Of a stretch of DNA of 10,867 nt, positions 6,363 to 10,867 are shown in pieces (within the stretch, counting starts at the first letter, position 1; each line of letters opens with the position of its first letter). The notes beneath the pieces are model-generated. The model was not told where the DNA came from, made no database searches, and was given only the letters and a program-made list of their open reading frames with translations. Source of the stretch: CAVVVS01 sp963751355 (GTDB lineage: Bacteria > Bacteroidota > Ignavibacteria > Ignavibacteriales > Ignavibacteriaceae). Both the position numbers and the translations under genes were made by a program. The stretch lies in assembly GCA_963751355.1 (NCBI GenBank), contig CAVVVS010000087.1, positions 1 through 10,867 on the forward strand, given 5' to 3'.

Positions 6363-6577
6363 GAATATTTAGGCAGGCCTACCTGATATGCAATTATAAT
6401 CTATATCTCCCCCCACATCATCACTTCATCACATTGTCACCCGTCACCATATCACCTCCCAAAATTTGCCTTTTACCCACATATCCCTTATATTTATTTC
6501 TCGCAATAAACCGATTAAGATAAAAACAATACTCCGGCGAACCGAAGCAGCGAACAGCAGGTGAAACGGTAATAATT

Positions 6578-6605
6578 ACCTATACAAGTCGGAATCGTTA
6601 TAGGT
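6578..6605. other. Leader hairpin upstream of small membrane-protein gene, copy 2
   Basis: Same ACCTATA/TATAGGT stem as in copy 1, with a single C-to-T change in the loop (AAGTCGG for AAGCCGG). Both arms are unchanged although nearby sequence has indels. Confidence 0.45.
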
Positions 6606-6694
6606 TTTATATTTCAAAAAGATAAGGTTTGATTATTTATTATAAAAAGCAAAATTTTTTTCAAGTTTAAAATAAATTCAAATTGGAGGTAAAA

Positions 6695-6970
6695 ATGAAA
6701 AATACTTTGATCGTAGCGATTTTATTAAGCTTTATTTCATTTATATCTATGTTTTTTTACTTAATAGCAACATCGGATATATATCATGATTATGTCGGCA
6801 AGAATGTTTCCAGCGATCTTGTTGGTAATTTACCTGATTGGACAAATTGTAGAGGTGAATGGCAACTCATACAAATAGATTTTATAATAAGAATTGTATT
6901 TATGATTGTTATTACCATTGTTCTAATGTTATTGATTAACAAAAATAAGCAAAAAGAACTTTACAGATGA
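6695..6970 (+). CDS. Small two-helix membrane protein, copy 2 (91 aa)
   Basis: An unrecognised 91-aa protein with the same architecture as its duplicate 640 bases upstream: helix at about 4-26, outward loop 27-62 with C52, helix at about 63-83, short basic tail ending KQKELYR. GGAGGT (6685-6690) sits 4 bases before the ATG. A TTG at 6683 is open but lies on the Shine-Dalgarno itself and is unlikely. Few changes in the gene and many in its flanks argue that the protein is real and selected, or homogenised by gene conversion. There is no sequence evidence for a function; small membrane proteins beside toxin-antitoxin genes can be toxins, immunity factors or stress proteins, and I cannot choose between these. 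Confidence 0.7.
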   Translation: MKNTLIVAILLSFISFISMFFYLIATSDIYHDYVGKNVSSDLVGNLPDWTNCRGEWQLIQIDFIIRIVFMIVITIVLMLLINKNKQKELYR

Positions 6971-6999
6971 AGCCGGGAACGTTGCGGGTTTTATTTTTC
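6970..6999. repeat. Partial third copy of the duplicated leader
   Basis: Without gaps, 24 of 30 bases match 5942-5971 (AAGCCGG, CGTT, GGTTTTAT and TTTC blocks shared). It sits directly behind the copy 2 gene, where a third unit would begin, and then diverges. Confidence 0.4.
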
Positions 7000-7375
7000 G
7001 GACAATAATGTAAGATAAAATAGAAATAAACCTTCAAAGCCGAACCAATTGAGAGATAATTTCAAAGATAAATATCGTATTGAATCAGCCAGATTGCGGA
7101 AGTGGGATTATGGGTCAAATGCATCTTATTATATTACAATTTGTACAGGAGGAAGGGAATGTTATTTTGGAGAGATTGTTGAAGGACATATGATACTGTC
7201 TGAAATAGGTGAGATTGCAAAAACAGAATGGTTAAAATCACCTGAAATCAGACCAGATATGAATTTAATATTGGATGATTATATAATAATGCCCAATCAT
7301 ATTCACGGGATAATTCAAATTGGTGACAACGAATATAACAAATACGATGATGGAATTATTGCCGGTTGCGATTGC

Positions 7376-7429
7376 CGTTGTGGGGATGCCGTGCATGGTA
7401 GAGACGCCATGCATGGCGTCTCTACAACG
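7376..7429. repeat. Perfect 28-bp palindrome plus tandem half-unit inside the RAYT gene
   Basis: Bases 7398-7425 form a perfect 28-bp palindrome (arms GTAGAGACGCCATG / CATGGCGTCTCTAC). To its left 7381-7398 is a diverged copy of 7399-7416 (14 of 18 bases, all four differences transitions), and outer CGTTGT (7376-7381) matches ACAACG (7424-7429). In frame this encodes GDAVHG then RDAMHG, placed in the variable linker between the HUH motif and GPQRKN. Confidence 0.85.
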
Positions 7430-7497
7430 ACCACGAATAATGAATTGGCACAAAACAGGGGAAACAAATTTGGGCCGCAGAGGAAAAATTTATCATC

Positions 7498-7518
7498 CCT
7501 GTCTGACGACCAGGCAGG
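7498..7518. repeat. In-frame REP-like hairpin in the RAYT gene
   Basis: CCTGTCTG (7498-7505) pairs with CAGGCAGG (7511-7518) with one G-T pair over a 5-base loop. It adds seven residues (LSDDQAG) between KNLSS and IIRGFKS, which I expect to be contiguous in the family. The GGCAGG core is the same as in the palindrome at 5704-5738. Confidence 0.6.
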
Positions 7519-7600
7519 CATAATACGTGGATTTAAATCTGCCGTAACAACAAATGCCCGAACAATCAATCCTTATTTTGCCTGGCAATCCTGATTTCAT

Positions 7601-7625
7601 AGCCTGTCCCGCTGAAAGCGGGAAT
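7601..7625. repeat. Hairpin insertion that breaks the RAYT frame
   Basis: TCCCGCT (7607-7613) and AGCGGGA (7617-7623) form a perfect 7-bp stem over GAA. The insertion sits between FH and HIIR of the conserved FHDHIIR segment. Twenty-five bases replace one codon, a net gain of 22, which accounts exactly for the change of frame. Confidence 0.7.
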
Positions 7626-7761
7626 CATATAATCAGGGATGAAAAATCCCTTGAGAATATCCGAAGGTATATAAAGAATAATCCTGAAAATTGGATAGGG
7701 GATGAATTTAATTCTGAAAATAAGAAGAATTATAAAACAAAATGAAGAAAATCCCTAAAAT

Positions 7762-7783
7762 GTTGCAAGTATCCGCTTGTGAC
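7762..7783. repeat. Hairpin of the CAAGTATC family, copy 1
   Basis: GTTGCAAG (7762-7769) pairs with CTTGTGAC (7776-7783) allowing two G-T pairs, loop TATCCG. The core CAAGTATC-CTTG recurs in the terminator at 10642-10664. Confidence 0.45.
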
Positions 7784-7849
7784 CCAAAATAAGCCAATCC
7801 AACAACTCCCTTTTCCCTGTTCCTACTCTACAATATTTCTACGACGTAC

Positions 7850-7920
7850 TATTCCCGGTTCGCCTAATGTCCGCATCAGATAAGCTTCGGCCTTATCAGA
7901 AAATATTCCTGCAGGATATA
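7850..7920. repeat. Diverged relative of the hairpin repeat at 5640-5702
   Basis: GATAAG (7879-7884) pairs with CTTATC (7892-7897). The stretch shares TATTCCCG, GCATCAG, GCCTTA and AATATT with 5642-5702 in the same order, so it looks like an older copy of the same repeat. Confidence 0.5.
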
Positions 7921-8088
7921 GCTGCAACTTATTCCATATAAACAAGTTATGTACTAGGCGTAAAATCACCAGCGAGTTTACAAACCTAAAGATAAAAATG
8001 TAAAAATATTGAACAGTGATTGTTTAATTATATTACAATATACTTATTTTGATAATTTATAAAATGCTGAATATGTGTAGATTGATAA

Positions 8089-8109
8089 ATTGGTATAAAT
8101 ATTGGTATA
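8089..8109. repeat. Two ATTGGTATA direct repeats upstream of the permease gene
   Basis: ATTGGTATA occurs at 8089-8097 and 8101-8109, a 12-base period, and ends 20 bases before the ATG. It could be a regulator site or chance in AT-rich DNA. Confidence 0.3.
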
Positions 8110-8128
8110 GAAAATGAAATTTTGAATT

Positions 8129-10510
8129 ATGCTAAGACACTATTTATCAATTGCATGGAGAAATATATTAAAGAAAAAAACAATTTCTCTAATAAATATT
8201 TTGGGATTAACTATTGGTATAGCAAGTTCTATTCTTATTTTTCTATGGGCAAACGATGAACTGAAATTTGACAAATTTAACAAAAACCTTGAAAACATTT
8301 ATAGGGTTTATAGTACAGAAAGGGAATCAACTGGAACCTATTCACAATTAGCAGTACAGGCACCATTAGGTCATGCATTAAAAGAAAAATATCCTGAAAT
8401 AAAAAATTCATGTCGTTTTAGAATACTTAATAAATCGTTACTTAAAAGTGAACAAAAAGAGTTTTGGGAAAGTAATATAGCCCTTACAGATCCTTCCTTT
8501 TTCGACATTTTTACGTACCCGTTTATTAAAGGAAATTCGAAAACAGCATTGGAAAATATTAACTCGATTGTTTTGACAAAAGATATGGCTGATAAATATT
8601 TTCCAAATTCCGATCCTATTGGAAAGGTAATATCAATACAAAATTATCCGTTAACAATAACAGGAATAATTAAGAATGTTCCTAAAAACTCCAGTTTCCA
8701 ATTTGATTTTATCATTCCATTCAATTTTTTAAAAAAATTATGGAACAGGTCTGATCTAAACCAAGATTGGAATCCAAGTCAGTTTTATACATACCTTTTA
8801 GTAAATAAAAATGTAAATGTAGGGCAATTCAGCAAAGAATTAATTCCATTTTATAAAGAAAATTTAGGTTGGCAAGATTATGAATTACATATTCAACCAT
8901 TTAAAGATGTATATCTAAATCCTATTGAGATTGGCGAATATAATCTTAGTAGTAGTAAGAAAATTATTTATTTATTTTCGGTAGTTGCTATACTAATTCT
9001 CATTATTGTAAGCATCAATTTTGTTAATTTGTATACTGCCAACTCATTTAACAGGGCAAAAGAAATTGGTGTAAAGAAATGCGTTGGTTCTAATATTTTT
9101 TTTCTAAGACTGCAGTTTTTCGTTGAGACGACATTAATTATTTTCATAGCCTTCTTTTTAGCCATAACGGTTGTTGAAACAGTATTACCTTTCTTTAATA
9201 TTTTCACCAATAAAGATATAATAATGAATTTTAGTAATTATCGGATGATAATTGGTTTTGTACTTATATTATTTTTAATTAGTAATTTGGCTGGAATTTA
9301 TCCGGCTTTTTATCTGGCAGCGCTTAAACCTGAAAAAGTACTCAAAGGAAACTTTATTAGACATGAAGGCAAATTTTCTTTTAAAAAAGTATTAATCGTG
9401 TTCCAGTTCTTCATCACAATTTTTCTTGTAATAATAACTACTGTCGCTTATAAACAAATGATTTATATAAAAAATAAGGACCTAGGATTTTCAAAGGACC
9501 ATCTTTTGAACCTTACAATGAATGATGATACAAAATACCAGCAGTTTAAAAATGAACTATTGAAAAATCCTATCATAAAAAATGTAACTGCAACTAACTA
9601 TTTTCGAACTGATGGCGTCTCAAATACTGACTGTTTTTCTTTTGAAGGACAACCAGAAGACCCGAATTTCAATTTAACCATTCAATACATTGATTTTGAC
9701 TATTTCAAAACTCTTAATGTGAAAGTAATAGAAGGAAGAGATTTTACACAAACAATGAACACTGATGCAATATCCGCATTTATTTTAAACAAAAAGGCTG
9801 TAGATATGATGGGAATAAGTAAGCCGATTGGTAAAGCTTTTAATTTATGTGGTATTACAGGTACTATCATAGGTATCACAAATAATGCAAATTTTCTATC
9901 TTTAAAAGAGGTAGTAGATCCTCGCGTTTATTTAATTAAACGTGCTGATAAAAGTTATAAAAATGTATTAGTGAAATTTTATAATGATCTATCTTCTAAA
10001 AAATCTAACATTTCGGATGCTATTGGAATTATTAAAGGAGTCTGGAAAGATATTTATAAAGATACTCCATTTGAATACCAGTTTGTGGACCAAATGTATG
10101 ATCGAATTTATAAAACCGACCAACGAAATAATAAAATATTTGGCTTTTTTACCATCCTGGCAATTATTATTTCATGTCTGGGATTATTGGGGTTAACAAT
10201 GCTATCTGCCCAACAAAGAACAAAAGAAATCAGTATCCGAAAAGTTCATGGAGCAACCATAGCTAATATAATAGTTATACTAAATATTAGTTTTATTAAG
10301 TTAATTGTTGTTGCCTTTTTTATTTCTGTACCAATTGCTTATTATGCATCGCATAAATTACTTCAAACTTTTGCCTATCGTACAAATGTTAGTTGGTGGA
10401 TTTTTCTTTTAGCTGGCATAACTGTAATTTTAATTGCAATCATTACAGTAAGTTATCAAAGCTGGAGCATTTCAAAGACAAATCCTGTAGAGAAATTGAA
10501 ATATGAATAA
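8129..10510 (+). CDS. ABC transporter permease, MacB/FtsX family (tandem two-domain type)
   Basis: A 793-aa inner-membrane protein with two MacB-like periplasmic domains and two FtsX permease domains in tandem, the form common in Bacteroidetes. Predicted helices lie near residues 19-41, 280-301, 331-352, 374-396, 419-440, 669-691, 712-740 and 755-776; the periplasmic domains are about 42-279 and 441-668. The FtsX loop motif appears twice, RAKEIGVKKCVGS (309-321) and RTKEISIRKVHGAT (697-710), followed by LKPEKVLKG and at the very end NPVEKLKYE. Such proteins couple ATP hydrolysis to movements in the periplasm (peptide or macrolide efflux, lipoprotein release). No ATPase is adjacent, so it must borrow one or form a unit lost here. 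It is far more AT-rich than the ABC operon on the left. The gene is full length with no visible damage. Confidence 0.93.
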   Translation: MLRHYLSIAWRNILKKKTISLINILGLTIGIASSILIFLWANDELKFDKFNKNLENIYRVYSTERESTGTYSQLAVQAPLGHALKEKYPEIKNSCRFRILNKSLLKSEQKEFWESNIALTDPSFFDIFTYPFIKGNSKTALENINSIVLTKDMADKYFPNSDPIGKVISIQNYPLTITGIIKNVPKNSSFQFDFIIPFNFLKKLWNRSDLNQDWNPSQFYTYLLVNKNVNVGQFSKELIPFYKENLGWQDYELHIQPFKDVYLNPIEIGEYNLSSSKKIIYLFSVVAILILIIVSINFVNLYTANSFNRAKEIGVKKCVGSNIFFLRLQFFVETTLIIFIAFFLAITVVETVLPFFNIFTNKDIIMNFSNYRMIIGFVLILFLISNLAGIYPAFYLAALKPEKVLKGNFIRHEGKFSFKKVLIVFQFFITIFLVIITTVAYKQMIYIKNKDLGFSKDHLLNLTMNDDTKYQQFKNELLKNPIIKNVTATNYFRTDGVSNTDCFSFEGQPEDPNFNLTIQYIDFDYFKTLNVKVIEGRDFTQTMNTDAISAFILNKKAVDMMGISKPIGKAFNLCGITGTIIGITNNANFLSLKEVVDPRVYLIKRADKSYKNVLVKFYNDLSSKKSNISDAIGIIKGVWKDIYKDTPFEYQFVDQMYDRIYKTDQRNNKIFGFFTILAIIISCLGLLGLTMLSAQQRTKEISIRKVHGATIANIIVILNISFIKLIVVAFFISVPIAYYASHKLLQTFAYRTNVSWWIFLLAGITVILIAIITVSYQSWSISKTNPVEKLKYE

Positions 10511-10551
10511 GACAGTTCTCAAAAACATGAGAGTCAATCAAAACGCCCTCT

Positions 10552-10653
10552 CACCTTCAATTCCAAGCTTGCAGAAAAAAACAATAAACTGGTTCGTCTC
10601 GCCACCTTCTATTCCAAGATTGAAGTAAAAAACAAAAAACTGGTTCAAGTATC
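10552..10653. repeat. 51-bp direct tandem repeat downstream of the permease
   Basis: Two units begin CACCTTC at 10552 and 10603. They share ATTCCAAG, a poly-A stretch and AACTGGTTC in order, with about six differences in the first 45 bases. The second unit flows into the terminator hairpin; the first has the A-tract and ACTGGTTC but lacks the matching right arm. Confidence 0.75.
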
Positions 10654-10676
10654 GCACTTGGACCTTTTTTGTTTTT
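10628..10676. terminator. Bidirectional intrinsic terminator
   Basis: GGTTCAAG (10642-10649) pairs with CTTGGACC (10657-10664), one G-T pair, over a 7-base loop. The stem extends after a CT bulge through AAAAACAAAAAA (10628-10639) and TTTTTTGTTTTT (10665-10676). A-tract and T-tract on either side make it work in both directions. It ends the permease transcript about 120 bases after its stop. Confidence 0.8.
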
Positions 10677-10717
10677 GGGCTGTGTTAAAATCCATTAAAC
10701 CCACAGCTCCCTTTTTT
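10677..10717 (+). terminator. Second terminator-like hairpin
   Basis: GGGCTGTG (10677-10684) pairs with CACAGCTC (10702-10709), one G-T pair, over a 17-base loop, and is followed by CC and six Ts. The long loop makes this weaker than the preceding terminator. Confidence 0.4.
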
Positions 10718-10818
10718 ACAGTCATTTCCAGGTTTATAACCCCGATTAATAACCTTTTACCAAATTTCTGAACCAGAGACGATTAATACCGCGCCGGAGA
10801 ATTAATCCCTTACCGGAA

Positions 10819-10867
10819 ATTATAGGATCATATTTAGGAATAGATTTTCACTCAAACCATACCATGA
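10819..10867 (+). CDS. Possible start of an IS110-type transposase, cut by the window edge
   Basis: The last bases read IIGSYLGIDFHSNHTM in one frame. The pattern Y-hydrophobic-G-I-D-hydrophobic-H-S-N near the N-terminus is what I know from IS110-family transposases, where this aspartate is the first DEDD residue. No ATG precedes it; the frame is open from 10753, so the start would be a rare codon such as ATT 10819, or the gene is damaged. With only 16 residues this is a weak call. The preceding 10718-10818 stretch holds no other feature that I can support. Confidence 0.25.
   Translation, partial: MIGSYLGIDFHSNHTM

Larger units (their letters stand above)
6336..6970. repeat. Tandem duplication, copy 2
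   Basis: It matches copy 1 from GTTCAGC through the membrane-protein gene. In the non-coding part there are about a dozen differences, including loss of about 20 bases from each of the two hairpins and several small indels around 6520-6570. In the shared coding part only three base changes and no indels were found before the C-terminus. Homology stops near the end of the gene, where copy 1 carries an extra base (AGGATGAG against AGATGAAG). The 332 bases between the first gene's stop and the second gene's start contain only this repeated leader. Confidence 0.85.
7049..7745 (+). pseudogene. REP-associated tyrosine transposase (RAYT, TnpA_REP, Y1/HUH family), broken
   Basis: The first frame (TTG 7049 to TGA 7594, 181 aa) carries YYITICTGGRECYFGEI (27-43) and the HUH histidines H84 and H86 in MPNHIHGII, then GPQRKNL, IIRGFKSAV and PYFAWQS. 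The second frame resumes at about 7626 with HIIRDEKSLENIRRYIKNN and ends at 7745. Family members read WQSRFHDHIIR without a break; here CGA has become TGA (7592-7594), and about 22 extra bases at 7601-7625 shift the frame. No ATG start exists; TTG is used or the start is mutated. The tyrosine of the YKS motif of related enzymes is F162. RAYTs cut single-stranded REP hairpins, and this region is full of such hairpins. Two further palindromes sit in frame inside the gene. Confidence 0.85.
7746..8128. other. Non-coding stretch with REP-like hairpins
   Basis: No gene is supported in these 383 bases on either strand. The left half holds two hairpin repeats (7762-7783 and 7850-7920) and an 8-bp palindrome CCTGCAGG near 7907-7914. 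The right half (about 7960-8128) is very AT-rich and is presumably the promoter region of the permease gene, but no clean TAnnTTTG box was found. Confidence 0.6.

Noticed and set aside
7634..7650. AGGGAT/ATCCCT hairpin in the distal RAYT fragment
   Set aside because: It lies in the conserved RDEKSL codons and is explained by the protein sequence, unlike the three inserted palindromes.
10528..10553. TGAGAG/CTCTCA hairpin as terminator of the permease gene
   Set aside because: The stem is only 6 bp with a 14-base loop and no T-run; the strong terminator at 10628-10676 is the better candidate.

Overview
The window looks like a chromosomal segment from a member of the Bacteroidetes, probably an environmental Bacteroidales-type organism. 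This is inferred from the tandem FtsX/MacB-type permease, the REP-associated transposase with its palindromes, a TAnnTTTG-type promoter box, and the general scarcity of Shine-Dalgarno sites. Composition changes along the window. Lines sampled by eye run around 45-55% GC in the left 3.9 kb, are clearly AT-richer in the middle, and fall to roughly 25-30% in the large permease gene on the right. All supported genes are on the + strand.

Left block (1-3882): most of an ABC-2 export operon of the YbhF/YbhS/YbhR type. It holds the 3' end of one ATPase (apparently frameshifted), a second complete ATPase, a beta-phosphoglucomutase-like HAD phosphatase inserted between the export genes, and two ABC-2 permeases that should pair as the membrane channel. 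Gaps are between -1 and about 30 bases, so this reads as one transcript starting upstream of the window.

Middle block (3883-5705): two toxin-antitoxin-like modules back to back. The first is a winged-helix protein whose stop overlaps the start of an AbiEii-like nucleotidyltransferase, with a perfect 14-bp palindrome between a promoter-like box and the start codon (a likely autoregulatory operator). The second is a DUF433 antitoxin followed, with an ATGA overlap, by the first few codons of a DUF5615 (PIN-like) toxin that is cut off by a hairpin repeat.

Repeat block (5640-8128): a tandem duplication of about 690 bp carries two nearly identical copies of a small two-helix membrane protein with a strong ribosome site. 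The coding parts are almost unchanged while the flanks have drifted with several indels and hairpin gains or losses. Next comes a decayed REP-associated tyrosine transposase (RAYT) gene that itself contains three palindromic insertions, two in frame and one breaking the gene, followed by more REP-like hairpins. The block reads as a site of repeated palindrome insertion and expansion.

Right block (8129-10867): a very AT-rich orphan MacB/FtsX-like permease (793 aa) with no ATPase beside it, then a 51-bp tandem repeat, a strong bidirectional terminator, a second terminator-like hairpin, and possibly the first codons of an IS110-type transposase running off the edge. No tRNA, rRNA or CRISPR array was seen.
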